Positions 1 through 9,744 of a DNA stretch of 64,000 nt are shown in pieces (within the stretch, counting starts at the first letter, position 1; the number at the start of each line of letters is the position of its first letter). A program made the translations under genes and the position numbers. The stretch covers positions 1 through 64,000 of the forward strand of contig NZ_JAMBOJ010000012.1 in assembly GCF_023715565.1 (NCBI RefSeq). Direction: 5' to 3'. The notes beneath the pieces were generated by a model. The model saw only the letters and a program-made list of their open reading frames with translations. It made no database searches and was not told the DNA's origin. The stretch is from Cytobacillus firmus. Its GTDB lineage: Bacteria > Bacillota > Bacilli > Bacillales > Cytobacillaceae.

Positions 1-56
1 AAGGAAATTCACTGCCAAAAAATAAGAATTTAAAGAATTAATACCCTGAAATAAGA

Positions 57-92
57 GAAAGGTGAATTTGAGCGCACTCAAATTCACCTTTC
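57..92 (-). terminator. Terminator-like hairpin after spoIID
   Basis: Perfect 16-bp inverted repeat (57-72 and 77-92) with a 4-nt loop, 39 bp past the spoIID stop. The T-tract on the minus strand is weak (TCTCTTATTT), so termination may be partial. Confidence 0.7.
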
Positions 93-130
93 TTACTATC
101 TGAAGCTAGTTTTGTCCCAGCCCCTTTCGT

Positions 131-1162
131 TTATTTTTTAGCCGTTACTTTTGTCAGCAGTTGGTCAGAAGCTGCAATTTCCACTCCTTTATAATAATGG
201 GTAACGATTTCTTTGTAGTTCTTTCCTTCAGCTGCCATGCCATTTGCTCCGTATTGGCTCATACCGACTCCGTGGCCATAGCCCTGGGTGTTGATGATGA
301 TATTGCCACCTTTGCGCTCCCAGGTAAAGTCTGTGGATTTAAGGCCCAGTTTCTCTCGAATGTCTTTTCCGCTGACTATTTTCCCGTTAATATCCACTTT
401 GGAAACCCGCTGGCCGGCTGTTCGCTCAGTCACTTTGCCGATAGTGCTGTCATTTGGAAGCTTCACGCCCAATTTCCTTTCAAAATCCTGTACAGAGATC
501 ACCTCTCTGCCGTTAAACTTCGGCGACTGAAGGTCCCATTTGCTTTCTACACTCTTTAAATAAGGAACGGAATTTGGCCAGATGGCTTCGGAATTTTCGG
601 TAAAGCCGTTGCTTGTTGAAAAGAAGGAAGCTGTTATCGGCGAGCCGTCAAAGGTAAGGATCTGGCCTCTCGTTTCACTAACGGCTTCTCTTACCTTTTC
701 GATTTTCCACTTATAATCCTTTTTCCACTGCTGCCTCAGTTCCTCATCATTTTTATAAACCTGGTGGGTTACGGTATCATACACTAGTGCCCCTTCAGGA
801 AGTTCCACGCTATCTTTGTTCATCATTTGTTTCACGATAAAGGTTCTTGCCGCCAATGCCTGCGCCTTTAATGCTTCTTCTTCAAACTCGGCCGGCATTT
901 CCGATGCTACCACTCCGACAATATAATCTTCTAGCGGTACCGTTTCCACCTTCTTCTGTGCAAGGCGGTAGACTCCTACCTCTATGGCTGGCCCTTGAGG
1001 AATTTCTGCCGCCGTCTCCTTCTTTGCATCAGTCTTAAGTTCCTCGCCAAGCTTCCCGCTGACATTTCCTTCTGTAAAAGGAATAACAAGCAGGGAGGGA
1101 ACGATGAGTGTGACGGCAAATAACAGTGCGGCTAGTACGATGAAAGGTTTGAATTTTGTCAT
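131..1162 (-). CDS. spoIID: Stage II sporulation protein D
   Basis: SpoIID is a lytic transglycosylase of the mother cell that, with SpoIIM and SpoIIP, digests septal peptidoglycan to drive engulfment of the forespore. The 343-aa product has an N-terminal membrane anchor (about residues 7-28), then the SpoIID/LytB domain with the motif EMPAEFEEEALKAQALAART and a C-terminal GYGHGVGMSQYGA block, both typical of the family. Length matches B. subtilis SpoIID. The gene follows murAA, as in B. subtilis, but is separated by 450 bp that contain a murAA terminator and a sigma-E-like promoter, so it is probably transcribed alone in the mother cell. Confidence 0.96.
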   Translation of the reverse strand: MTKFKPFIVLAALLFAVTLIVPSLLVIPFTEGNVSGKLGEELKTDAKKETAAEIPQGPAIEVGVYRLAQKKVETVPLEDYIVGVVASEMPAEFEEEALKAQALAARTFIVKQMMNKDSVELPEGALVYDTVTHQVYKNDEELRQQWKKDYKWKIEKVREAVSETRGQILTFDGSPITASFFSTSNGFTENSEAIWPNSVPYLKSVESKWDLQSPKFNGREVISVQDFERKLGVKLPNDSTIGKVTERTAGQRVSKVDINGKIVSGKDIREKLGLKSTDFTWERKGGNIIINTQGYGHGVGMSQYGANGMAAEGKNYKEIVTHYYKGVEIAASDQLLTKVTAKK

Positions 1163-1205
1163 GTTTTAAGCCTCCATAGCAAATAAATAATTCGAACTCA
1201 ATTCA

Positions 1206-1234
1206 TGTTTATGGCTATGGACAAGCTAATATGA
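1206..1234 (-). promoter_or_regulatory. Candidate sigma-E promoter of spoIID
   Basis: On the minus strand TCATATT (1228-1234) is followed after exactly 14 bp by CATAAACA (1206-1213). This fits the sigma-E pattern KMATATT-14-CATACAMT with two mismatches in the -10 box. spoIID is known to be sigma-E dependent in B. subtilis. The boxes lie 44-72 bp before the start codon. Confidence 0.6.
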
Positions 1235-1357
1235 CAATAGATTAATATTTGCTTCATAAGTTCGGTGAAGGTGCAGATAAAGGGTAAATTTGCTGGTCCT
1301 TACTTAATTTAAAGCAGTGATTTCCAGCATTTTTAACAGGGAATCCATACAGATTTC

Positions 1358-1455
1358 TTTTTGTGTGCGGATAAGGCCAATTTGTGTGCGGATAAGTTTT
1401 TTTGTGTGCGGTTGGGCAAGATTTATATGCGGATAAAATTATTTGTGTGCGGAAA
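1358..1455. repeat. Phased 20-21 bp direct repeats, TTGTGTGCGG core
   Basis: Five copies of the core TTGTGTGCGG (the fourth is TTATATGCGG) start at 1361, 1382, 1402, 1423 and 1443, so the spacing is 21, 20, 21 and 20 bp. Most are followed by ATAAG or ATAAA. They lie between the murAA terminator and the spoIID promoter. An apparent reading frame across them is not credible because it also spans the terminator. Confidence 0.8.
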
Positions 1456-1493
1456 CTAAGTTGATTGAGCGCTCGATCGAAAAAGCAGCAATA

Positions 1494-1543
1494 GCAAAAA
1501 CCGCAGAATCGATTTGTCAGTCCTCTGACAGCTCGATTCTGCG
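1494..1543 (-). terminator. murAA terminator
   Basis: A 12-bp perfect stem (1501-1512 with 1532-1543, CCGCAGAATCGA) encloses a loop that itself contains the small dyad GTCAG/CTGAC. Read on the minus strand the stem is followed by TTTTTG. It lies 70 bp past the murAA stop. Confidence 0.8.
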
Positions 1544-1613
1544 GTTTCAGTTGAATATGCACGTAAGGTGACTATTATGACGACTCTAATGCAGCCGCCC
1601 TTGATTGCATTAC

Positions 1614-2924
1614 TTATGCGTTCATGTCAGAAACAAGACCGTTGTTAACAGGTGCTTCTTCCACTTCTGTAATACGTTCAATATCTGCTCCAAGGCCTGC
1701 AAGCTTTTCGTGGAAGTCTACATATCCGCGGTCAAGATGCTTCAGTTCTGTCACGCGTGTTACACCATCTGCCACTAATCCAGTAAGGATTAAAGCTGCG
1801 GCAGCACGAAGATCTGTGGCAGCTACTTCTGCGCCCTGCAGATTGCTTGGTCCGTTCATGATTACAGAACGGCCTTCAATTTTAACATCGGCGTTCATAC
1901 GGCGGAATTCCTCCACATGCATGAAACGGTTTTCGAATACTGTTTCTGTAATCACACTTGTACCCTGAGCGTGAAGCAATAGGGCCATCATTTGTGATTG
2001 CATGTCTGTCGGGAATCCAGGATGAGGCATTGTTTTAATATCAACAGCCTTCAACTTGTCTGGACCCATAACTCGGATGCCTTCAGCTTCTTCAATGAAG
2101 GTAACACCCATTTCTTCCATCTTGGCTATTAATGAAGCAGAATGCTCCATAACAGCACCTTTTACTAGGACGTCTCCGCCTGTAATGGCAGCTGCCACCA
2201 TGAAAGTTCCTGCTTCAATGCGGTCAGGGATGATGTTGTGTTCTGCACCGAACAGTACGTCCACACCTTCAATGCGGATCGTGCCCGTTCCTGCTCCCTT
2301 GACCTTGGCACCCATTTTATTAAGGAAGTTAGCCAGGTCTACAATTTCAGGTTCCTTTGCTACGTTTTCCAAAACTGTTGTGCCTTTGGCTAGTGTTGCA
2401 GCCATCATAATGTTCTCCGTAGCACCAACGCTAGGGAAATCGAGATAGATTTTTGCTCCGTGCAAGCGGCCTTCCGGTGCTTCCGCTTCAATAAAGCCAT
2501 TACCAACCTTTACTTTCGCACCCATCGCTTCAAAGCCTTTTAAATGCTGATCGATCGGGCGGGAACCGATTGCGCAGCCCCCTGGCAATGCCACACGGGC
2601 ACGGCCATTTCTTGCTAATAAAGATCCCATGACTAAAACTGAAGCACGCATTTTGCGTACATATTCAAATGGTGCTTCTACCTTCAACTCTCGAGATGCA
2701 TTTACTGTTACTGTATTATTTTCAAACTCCACTTCGGCGTTTAAATAGCGTAATACTTCATTAATAGTATATACATCGGAGAGTGTTGGGACATCACGAA
2801 TTACGCTTTTGCCATCACTTGCTAACAATGTTGCGGCGATAACCGGTAAAACAGCGTTTTTTGCTCCTTCAACTTTCACAGAACCGCTTAACCTTTTTCC
2901 GCCGCGGACGATGATTTTATCCAA
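1614..2924 (-). CDS. murAA: UDP-N-acetylglucosamine 1-carboxyvinyltransferase, MurAA copy
   Basis: This cytoplasmic enzyme transfers enolpyruvate from PEP to UDP-GlcNAc, the first committed step of peptidoglycan synthesis and the fosfomycin target. The 436-aa sequence is very close to recalled B. subtilis MurAA along its whole length. The fosfomycin-reactive cysteine is present in [14 protein letters not shown], and the substrate-binding [12 protein letters not shown] block is intact near the N-terminus. The start is TTG, chosen because GGAGGGG sits 9 nt upstream and the N-terminus then aligns with MEKIIVRGG. It lies 33 bp after ywmB, as in B. subtilis. A second MurA (murAB) is encoded at 51288-52574. 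Confidence 0.97.
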   Translation of the reverse strand: MDKIIVRGGKRLSGSVKVEGAKNAVLPVIAATLLASDGKSVIRDVPTLSDVYTINEVLRYLNAEVEFENNTVTVNASRELKVEAPFEYVRKMRASVLVMGSLLARNGRARVALPGGCAIGSRPIDQHLKGFEAMGAKVKVGNGFIEAEAPEGRLHGAKIYLDFPSVGATENIMMAATLAKGTTVLENVAKEPEIVDLANFLNKMGAKVKGAGTGTIRIEGVDVLFGAEHNIIPDRIEAGTFMVAAAITGGDVLVKGAVMEHSASLIAKMEEMGVTFIEEAEGIRVMGPDKLKAVDIKTMPHPGFPTDMQSQMMALLLHAQGTSVITETVFENRFMHVEEFRRMNADVKIEGRSVIMNGPSNLQGAEVAATDLRAAAALILTGLVADGVTRVTELKHLDRGYVDFHEKLAGLGADIERITEVEEAPVNNGLVSDMNA

Positions 2925-2957
2925 AGTGTATTCCCCTCCGCGTCCAATTTCTCTATA

Positions 2958-3698
2958 TTAATATTCAATCGTTATGATGGGTGTGCCAATAACTATGTTT
3001 GTCTTGGCGCCCATTCCATTTGTCCGTAATCCAAGCTGCATGTTCATTTCATTGCCATTTGTCTCAATCAACTCACCAAAAACAGGTGAATGTGCTGATG
3101 TTGAAATAAAATGGTCTTCTTTTAATGACTCTATTTCTGTCGCATTAAAAGCGTCCAGTAGTTGATTTGCAATATCAGGCAAAGACTTATTAATCTTACC
3201 ATTGAACTCACCCTGGATACAAGAGAAAATTGTGGCATTTCCTCGAAAAATGTCAGAAATCTTACTATTTAGTTCTGCAGCCAGTTTGCTCTGATCTTGT
3301 TTCCACCCCTGACCTTTGGCCTCATAAATCAGATACGTCTGAACTTGACCTTTTGTGGGGGTTGATAAAATTTTTATTGCTTCTGACTGAGCATCTGTCT
3401 GCTTATAAATAGCTTTTGCTTCCCAGGATTTTTCTGTTTTATGAAAATTCCATTCCCAATCAGGATATTTCGACTGCAGATCTTTGGTGAATGCTATTAC
3501 TTCCTGAAGGTTCTGGTTTTCCATTTTTTCTCTCGCATGCAAAGTCCAATCTTTGATTAAGATATTCTCGTCCTGTAAAACCGAGGCCATCGTTAACAGG
3601 TCAAGCTCCCCTTTGGCTACAGTCGTCTTATTCCCAATGTTTATCATCATGAAACCAATAATGGCAATAATAGATAAAGTACTGAATGATTTTTTCAT
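2958..3698 (-). CDS. ywmB: YwmB family protein
   Basis: Product of 246 aa from an ATG preceded by GGGGAGGGG; a longer in-frame reading exists but lacks a ribosome site. It starts with MKKSFSTL and a hydrophobic segment (about residues 7-22) that looks like a signal peptide or anchor, followed by a soluble domain. Position directly before murAA and overall features match B. subtilis YwmB, a family of unknown function sometimes labelled 'TATA-box binding protein-like' from fold similarity. Co-transcription with murAA is likely (33-bp gap). No catalytic motif is visible. Function unknown. Confidence 0.85.
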   Translation of the reverse strand: MKKSFSTLSIIAIIGFMMINIGNKTTVAKGELDLLTMASVLQDENILIKDWTLHAREKMENQNLQEVIAFTKDLQSKYPDWEWNFHKTEKSWEAKAIYKQTDAQSEAIKILSTPTKGQVQTYLIYEAKGQGWKQDQSKLAAELNSKISDIFRGNATIFSCIQGEFNGKINKSLPDIANQLLDAFNATEIESLKEDHFISTSAHSPVFGELIETNGNEMNMQLGLRTNGMGAKTNIVIGTPIITIEY

Positions 3699-3969
3699 CT
3701 GTAAACCCCTCCCCTTAGTACCATTGTTACCAAGGATAGAGTGAGCATACTTGGGAATTGTCGTCACTTTTTGACAAACTGAAAAGGGTGTAAAATCACT
3801 GTTAATTTCGATGCTTTTTCTGCCTTTTTATGCATACTTTGAAAATCATTTCACATGATAGTATGTATGCTGGAAAACAAGCAACAAAAAAATTTTACTC
3901 AATAACTGTCAAATTGAAAACATGTATGAAGACCTATATTTATAAAAAATTTGGCTATCATATGCAGCG

Positions 3970-4221
3970 CTAAAAAAAGGTGATGTGCTGAAGTATAAGC
4001 GGAAGCTGCTGGGACCATAAAAGATAGTCGAGAAAGAAGTTGCTGACGGCTGATCCAATTACAATTGAAAGCAGAACATACAATACACGTGCCTGAAAAA
4101 CATGATTCGCCTTCAATAGGGTTTCAAACCGCAATGCCTGAAGCGCCCACCATGCCAGCGCAATAAACACCAGATGAGACATAATACTGATGAGTGCCTG
4201 CTGCCCAAATCCTGATATCAT
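3970..4221 (-). CDS. ywzB: YwzB/DUF1146 family small membrane protein
   Basis: An 83-aa very hydrophobic protein with two clear membrane segments (about residues 8-30 and 46-67). The sequence FQARVLYVLLSIVIGSAVSNFFLDY fits the DUF1146 family, represented by B. subtilis YwzB, which also lies between the atp operon and ywmB. An AAGGAGGGAAGAAG ribosome site precedes the ATG. The family has no known function. The 200-bp gap to ywmB suggests a separate promoter for the latter. Confidence 0.8.
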   Translation of the reverse strand: MISGFGQQALISIMSHLVFIALAWWALQALRFETLLKANHVFQARVLYVLLSIVIGSAVSNFFLDYLLWSQQLPLILQHITFF

Positions 4222-4475
4222 CTTCTTCCCTCCTTTAATTCATTGCCATTTCGCTTACCTGCTTTGTGCGCTACAATACCATTTGACGTTAATACTATCA
4301 GGTAAGTTTCATGACTGAATATTTTTTGAAAATTAAGTTTCTTTATTTTTCGCAATTTATAAGTCCATTATATCGAATTGTCGAAAAAACACGAAATTTA
4401 AAGAAAGGCAAACAAAAAGAAGGGGAAATTCCCCCCTCCTATGAATACCCCTTTTGTCCCTTTTTCTTTAATAAT

Positions 4476-4640
4476 CCTGACCGCTGCAGCCACGTGCTTT
4501 CCGCGGAGAGGAACAGAGCTCCCCGGCTTCGCCTGTGGAATCTCCCGCAGGACATTGAATAAGTTCCACGAATAAGCACCGCACGAAGAAATTGCGTTAG
4601 CATTGTCGAGGATCAAGTGGCCTCCGATCCATCCAACTCT
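4476..4640. repeat. Dispersed repeat, family A (copy 1)
   Basis: This noncoding segment shares blocks with 58796-58945: CTTTCCGC, GCAGGACATTGAATA, and the long block ending in CGAGGATCAAGTGNCCTCCG. A small minus-strand reading frame here has no ribosome site. The rest of the 4222-4692 gap is AT-rich and shows no gene. Confidence 0.75.
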
Positions 4641-4692
4641 GTGGAAAAACCTATGTTTGTTTAGAAAAAAATAACTACATTATTATATATGC

Positions 4693-6207
4693 TTATTGAA
4701 AAAAATCAGTAAACTGATTGAAATTGCCCTGCAGGAAGTCAAATGCGATATTTGGTGCAATTCCGAACAGGATGGTGGCTGCCAGGCTGATGCCGATAAC
4801 AGCTGTTAAAGCCGCCGGAATCTTAACTTTTCCTGTATCAGCGGCCGGTCTGAAGAACATTTGCACCATGACACCGAAATAGTAGAAATATGAAACGACT
4901 GTGGTCGCGATCATAATCGATACCAGTACATAATGGCCTTCATTCGGCACTAATGCACCCATGAAAATATTCAGTTTGCCAATAAAACCGGCTGTCCCCG
5001 GAATGCCTGCAAGTGAAAGCAGGAAGATGGCCATGGCGATGGCCAGGAACGGTGCGCGGCGGTAAAGCCCGGCAAATTGGCCGATATCTTCTGAACCTGA
5101 TTTATGTGTCACATGCTGGATGATTGCGAAAGCGCCAAGGTTCATGAATAAGTAGGCTCCAAGGTAAAACCAGAGCGTATCAAACATGAACAGTGACATG
5201 CTAGCAATCACGACCAGCAGGTAACCGGCCTGAGCAATGCTTGAATAGGCAAACAAACGCTTGATATTGCGCTGTCTTAGCGCAATCAGATTCCCAATAA
5301 TCATCGTGGCTCCTGCAAGGAAGGCAATGTAATCCTGAAGTGCCAGAATCATTGGAAGCCCCTGTACATCACCGGATGGTGCGTTCGCAAAGATTGAGAA
5401 CAGGATGCGGATAATGATGATGAACCCTGCAGTTTTAGAAACGACACTTAAAAAGGCTGTTACAGGTGTTGGAGCCCCCTGATACACATCCGGCGCCCAC
5501 ATATGGAATGGCGCTGTTGCCAGTTTAAAAGAAAGTCCCACTACAATCATAAAGAATGCAAGGCCTAACAGGTAAATATGCTGTTCGTTATAGATGGATG
5601 TCAAAAATCCGGACATTTCCTTTAAATTCGTCGTTCCAGTTAAACCGTATACATAACTCATTCCGAACAACGTGATTGCTGTGGCAATACTGCCGTTGAT
5701 CACATATTTCATGGCAGATTCGTTTGAATGCAGATTTCTTTTTCTCATGCCTGCCAGAATGTAGGACGAAATGGAAAGAAGCTCAAGTCCCACAAACAAT
5801 GTAATTAAATCTCCGCTTGAAGACATGATCATTGCCCCAAGTAATGCAGCCATGAACAGATAGAAAAATTCTCCCCTGAATTCTTCCAATCCTTCATTCG
5901 GCTCATAGCCAATGGCAATCAGCAGCACCATAGCTGATCCAATTAAGAGCAGAAGCTTAAAAGCTTTTGCAAAGGAATCAAGCCTGAACGTGTCAAATAA
6001 AATGGACTCCGGACTATGCCCAATATGGCCCAGTAAAGAAACGAGAGCCGCGATTATTCCGGCAAAGCCGACCCAGCCGAGAATTTTCCGGCTTTGGGAT
6101 TTCGGCATAAACAAATCCATTAGTGAAAGAGCGGTCGCAACACCAAGGATGATGAACTCCGGCGTCATTATGCCCCATTCATACGATAATAATGTTTCGA
6201 GATCCAT
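4693..6207 (-). CDS. nuoN: NADH-quinone oxidoreductase-like subunit N
   Basis: One of the three antiporter-like proton-pumping membrane subunits of complex I. The 504-aa protein has about 14 hydrophobic segments, the conserved lysine region in FKLATAPFHMWAPDVYQGAPTPVTAF, and the glutamate-bearing FVGLELLSISSYILAG segment. It closes the nuo operon, six bases after nuoM, as in most bacteria. It would work in the distal arm of the membrane domain. I see no strong terminator between it and the repeat element downstream. Confidence 0.96.
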   Translation of the reverse strand: MDLETLLSYEWGIMTPEFIILGVATALSLMDLFMPKSQSRKILGWVGFAGIIAALVSLLGHIGHSPESILFDTFRLDSFAKAFKLLLLIGSAMVLLIAIGYEPNEGLEEFRGEFFYLFMAALLGAMIMSSSGDLITLFVGLELLSISSYILAGMRKRNLHSNESAMKYVINGSIATAITLFGMSYVYGLTGTTNLKEMSGFLTSIYNEQHIYLLGLAFFMIVVGLSFKLATAPFHMWAPDVYQGAPTPVTAFLSVVSKTAGFIIIIRILFSIFANAPSGDVQGLPMILALQDYIAFLAGATMIIGNLIALRQRNIKRLFAYSSIAQAGYLLVVIASMSLFMFDTLWFYLGAYLFMNLGAFAIIQHVTHKSGSEDIGQFAGLYRRAPFLAIAMAIFLLSLAGIPGTAGFIGKLNIFMGALVPNEGHYVLVSIMIATTVVSYFYYFGVMVQMFFRPAADTGKVKIPAALTAVIGISLAATILFGIAPNIAFDFLQGNFNQFTDFFQ

Positions 6208-6213
6208 CCTTCA

Positions 6214-7731
6214 TCACCCTCCTATCCCAAGCATGATCGTTTCAAGTGTTGAGGTCAGCGGTTCGCTCAGCACACTTGGATAAACACCAATCAGGACAAT
6301 TAAGCCGACTAAGACCAGGACAGGCACGAACTCAAACTTTTTCATATCCGTTATGCCGGCAAAGTCCCGATGCGCTTTGCCATATGTGATACCTAGTACC
6401 GCGCGAAGCAGGTAAACAGCTGTCATAATGATTCCGATTGTACCGACTGCAGCGAGAATCGGCATTTCTTTAAACAGGCCAAGGAAGGCCATAAATTCAC
6501 TCACAAACCCTGACATGCCAGGAAGGCCAAGGGAGGCCATTGCACCTGCAAGAAGGAAGCCTGCCGTAATCGGCATCCCCTTTGCCAAACCACCGAGATT
6601 TTGAATATTGGAGGTTTGAAAGCGTTCATAAAGAACACCGACAAGGAAGAATAATAGTGCTGCGATTAACCCATGAGAAACCACCTGGAAAATCGCCCCC
6701 TGTATTCCTGCCTCATTTAATGCACCTAACCCGATTAAAACGATTCCCATGTGGGAAATAGAAGAATAGGCAAGCACCATTTTGAAATCGGTCTGAACAA
6801 ATGCCAGGAACGCTCCATACAGTAAATTCACAACTCCAAGCACTGCCAGCCATACAGCAAGGCTTTGGAATTGCTCAGGAAATATCCCCATTCCGAAGCG
6901 GATTAAACCGAAAGCTCCTATTTTCAAGAGCACTCCAGCATGCAGCATAACGATTGATGGCGGAGCTTGTACGTGGACCCTCACCATCCAGCTGTGAAGA
7001 GGGAAAATCGGAAGCTTCACACCAAATGCAATTAAAAGCGCAATCAGCATGCCCATTTTCATATTTTCAGAGATTGGCGCAACAAGCTGCGGATTATCTG
7101 CGTTCATTGCAGCCATCAAAGCATCAATATTGGCTGTGCCAGTACGGGCAAACAGCACCATAATGACAATCAGCAGAACAGCAGATCCAAGTCCGTTATA
7201 GATCAGGAAGCTGTATGCAGCATTTTCCTTTTCATAGTAACCCCATTTCCCGATCAGGAAGAAGGTCGGAATTAATGTGATTTCAAAGAAAATAAAGAAA
7301 AGAATCAGGTTTTCAGCGGCAAATACACCCAGCATGCCGACTTCAAGAAGCAAAAACAGCATGAAGTAGCCCTTCCATTCTTTTTTAATATGAATAGAAG
7401 CAATCGCTGCAAGTGTTGAAAGTACAGCTGTCAGGACAATCATGATCAGGGAGAATCCATCCAGCCCCAATTCATAATCAATGGAAAAAAGATTTCCAAG
7501 CTGGCCGGCATCGCCAAACTGAATCCAGCTTGCTTTTTCATTCAGCTGTTCCAAATCTGCACCTGCCCGGTATTGAAAATAGGCGATCAGCGCCAATACC
7601 AGCGCAGGAAGTGTGGCCAGAAAGCCAACTGTCTTGATCAATGATTCCTGCGTTCTCGGCAGGAAAGATAACACTAAAATACCAAGCAGCGGGGAGAAAA
7701 CTAAAATGGATAGAAAATAAGCTAAGTTCAT
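6214..7731 (-). CDS. nuoM: NADH-quinone oxidoreductase-like subunit M
   Basis: Antiporter-like proton-pumping subunit of complex I, 505 aa with about 14 membrane segments. The loop GVKLPIFPLHSWMVRVHVQAPPSIV has the lysine and PLH-W pattern of the NuoM/MrpD family, and FFIFFEITLIPTFFLIGKWG carries the conserved glutamate. The start codon overlaps the nuoL stop by 4 bp (ATGA), so translation of L and M is coupled. It sits between nuoL and nuoN, the usual order. Confidence 0.96.
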   Translation of the reverse strand: MNLAYFLSILVFSPLLGILVLSFLPRTQESLIKTVGFLATLPALVLALIAYFQYRAGADLEQLNEKASWIQFGDAGQLGNLFSIDYELGLDGFSLIMIVLTAVLSTLAAIASIHIKKEWKGYFMLFLLLEVGMLGVFAAENLILFFIFFEITLIPTFFLIGKWGYYEKENAAYSFLIYNGLGSAVLLIVIMVLFARTGTANIDALMAAMNADNPQLVAPISENMKMGMLIALLIAFGVKLPIFPLHSWMVRVHVQAPPSIVMLHAGVLLKIGAFGLIRFGMGIFPEQFQSLAVWLAVLGVVNLLYGAFLAFVQTDFKMVLAYSSISHMGIVLIGLGALNEAGIQGAIFQVVSHGLIAALLFFLVGVLYERFQTSNIQNLGGLAKGMPITAGFLLAGAMASLGLPGMSGFVSEFMAFLGLFKEMPILAAVGTIGIIMTAVYLLRAVLGITYGKAHRDFAGITDMKKFEFVPVLVLVGLIVLIGVYPSVLSEPLTSTLETIMLGIGG

Positions 7732-9596
7732 TTTAAGTACCCCCCTGTAAACGCATAGATGACCACTAAAATAGCAAGGCCGACAAACGCAACTGTTCCA
7801 TAAGTCTGAATCTGGCCGTTATGGATTTTCGAACCAAGTTTTCCGAGTGCAGACGCAACTCCAGTTACGCTCTTAACAAGACCTTCAACCAGGAATACTT
7901 CCAGGAATCGTAGGAATGAACTGATGAATTTCGCCCCATTCACAACGGTCAGCGAATAGAATTCATCGATATAGTATTTATTGTACAGAACGTTGTATGA
8001 AAGCGGCATTCTGCTTGTCAGCCAATCGCGTGATAGCGAGCGTTTGCCGTACATTAGCCATGCAAGGAAAATTCCAAGCAGTGATACAGCCGTTGCGACA
8101 ATCATAATCCATGCTGGCCCTTCAATATGGCCATGGCCCAGAGCATGGTTATCTTCCACGAGCCAATCACCAAGGAATGTTCCAAACCATGGTGTATTCA
8201 CATATCCAGCTACTACAGCCAGCACCCCAAGCACCACCATCGGCAGTGTCATGACACTTGGTGATTCGTGTACATTCTTCATATCACTTCTTGCTTCACC
8301 AGCGAAAACCATGAAGAACAGGCGGAACATATAAAATGCCGTGAAGAACGCGGCAATTACTGCGAGCCAGAAAAGCGCCGTGTTCCCATGTGCCCACGCA
8401 GCAATTAAAATTTCATCTTTACTGAAGAATCCGGAAAATAACGGCACTCCGCTGATCGCCAGTGTTCCGATCAGGAATAGAGGACCTGTCACGCGCAGCT
8501 TCTTCCATAGGCCTCCCATATGTTCAATGTTCTGTGTATGAACGGCATGGATGACACTTCCTGCTGCAAGGAACAGCAAAGCCTTGAAAAAGGCGTGCGT
8601 CATTAAATGGAAGACACCAGCTACATATCCTGCTGATCCCAATGCCAGCATCATATATCCAAGCTGGCTGACGGTTGAATAAGCGAGAACCCGCTTAATA
8701 TCCTTTTGAACCAGGCCAATGCTTGCTGCAAAGATGGCTGTGAAGGCCCCAATGACAGCAATGGTCATCAGTGCTGTCTCACTTGCCGCAAAAAGCGGGA
8801 ATAGCGCAGCCACTAAGTACACACCTGCCGCTACCATTGTCGCTGCATGGATTAATGCGGAGACCGGCGTTGGCCCTTCCATCGCGTCAGGAAGCCAGGT
8901 GTGGAGCGGGAATTGGCCCGATTTACCGACAGCCCCTACAAAAATAAGAATCGCCGTTAACGTAATCATTGTGCCAGAAATGGCACCTGCTTCAACTGCT
9001 GCAAAAATTTCATCATACTCGAAGCTGCCAGCCTGCCAGAATAATAGAATCATTCCGATCAAAAGACCGACGTCTCCGATACGGGTCATGATAAATGCCT
9101 TTTTAGCCGCAGCCTTTGCTTCCTCTTTGTAAAAATAGAAACCGATCAGCAGGAAGGATCCAAGTCCGACAAGCTCCCAGAAGAAATACGTCTGAAGCAG
9201 ATTAGGCGAGATAACAAGGCCCAGCATGGCAAATGTAAATAACCCTAAATAGGCATAGAATACAGGAAAACGATCATCCCCCTGCATATAGCCTTTTGAA
9301 TACATATGTACCAGGAAACTGACAAGTGAAACAATCACCAGCATCAGTGCATTTAACTGATTAACTTCAAAACCCGCTGTTAACTGAACATCCCCTATAG
9401 TCAGCCAAACGCCTTCTGCTTTATAAGTTGGTGCCGAAAAACGGTCAACCAGCACCAATAAGGAATAGACAAGCGATGCCAGGGTAAACAAAATCCCGAT
9501 ATAAGCACTCGCTTCTTTTAGCCGTTTGCCGAATAAAATAAGGAACAAAAACGATAAAAGCGGGAAAAGCGGTATGATCCATGCATTCTCCATCAT
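7728..9596 (-). CDS. nuoL: NADH-quinone oxidoreductase-like subunit L
   Basis: The largest antiporter-like subunit of complex I, 622 aa from ATG 9596, which has AAGGGG 9 nt upstream; the longer in-frame reading lacks a ribosome site. The FPLHTWLPDAMEGPTPVSALIHAATMV block and the FFWELVGLGSFLLIGF block with the conserved glutamate identify it. The C-terminal third contains the amphipathic lateral helix region and ends in a final membrane segment. The 148 bp upstream separating it from nuoK contains two hairpins but no new promoter I can recognise. Confidence 0.96.
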   Translation of the reverse strand: MMENAWIIPLFPLLSFLFLILFGKRLKEASAYIGILFTLASLVYSLLVLVDRFSAPTYKAEGVWLTIGDVQLTAGFEVNQLNALMLVIVSLVSFLVHMYSKGYMQGDDRFPVFYAYLGLFTFAMLGLVISPNLLQTYFFWELVGLGSFLLIGFYFYKEEAKAAAKKAFIMTRIGDVGLLIGMILLFWQAGSFEYDEIFAAVEAGAISGTMITLTAILIFVGAVGKSGQFPLHTWLPDAMEGPTPVSALIHAATMVAAGVYLVAALFPLFAASETALMTIAVIGAFTAIFAASIGLVQKDIKRVLAYSTVSQLGYMMLALGSAGYVAGVFHLMTHAFFKALLFLAAGSVIHAVHTQNIEHMGGLWKKLRVTGPLFLIGTLAISGVPLFSGFFSKDEILIAAWAHGNTALFWLAVIAAFFTAFYMFRLFFMVFAGEARSDMKNVHESPSVMTLPMVVLGVLAVVAGYVNTPWFGTFLGDWLVEDNHALGHGHIEGPAWIMIVATAVSLLGIFLAWLMYGKRSLSRDWLTSRMPLSYNVLYNKYYIDEFYSLTVVNGAKFISSFLRFLEVFLVEGLVKSVTGVASALGKLGSKIHNGQIQTYGTVAFVGLAILVVIYAFTGGYLK

Positions 9597-9647
9597 TATC
9601 ACAATCCCCTTTTTTGAACACACCCCTTAGCACGGCGTGCCAGATTG

Positions 9648-9696
9648 GGACCTTATGAACAGGTCCTTTAAGGCGGGAGCCACTTAAGGCCGCCTT
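9648..9696. other. Hairpin pair in the nuoK-nuoL gap
   Basis: Two dyads: GGACC/GGTCC (9648-9652, 9662-9666) and AAGGCGG/CCGCCTT (9670-9676, 9690-9696). The second is followed by TTTT on the plus strand only, so neither is a good terminator for the nuo transcript. They may act on mRNA processing or be a decayed repeat. Confidence 0.45.
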
Positions 9697-9744
9697 TTCA
9701 TTTCTCTATTCTCAGCCAGTCCGGCTGCATTTTTCACAGTGTCT

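Noticed and set aside
1358-1455. Possible CRISPR array at the 20-21 bp repeats
   Set aside because: Units are contiguous with spacers under 10 bp and no cas gene is present, so it is a simple tandem array.
1254-1562. Minus-strand frame of 102 aa between murAA and spoIID
   Set aside because: It spans the murAA terminator and the phased repeats, has no ribosome site and no family-like composition.
4398-4616. Minus-strand frame of 72 aa downstream of nuoN
   Set aside because: It lies within a family A repeat and has no ribosome site.
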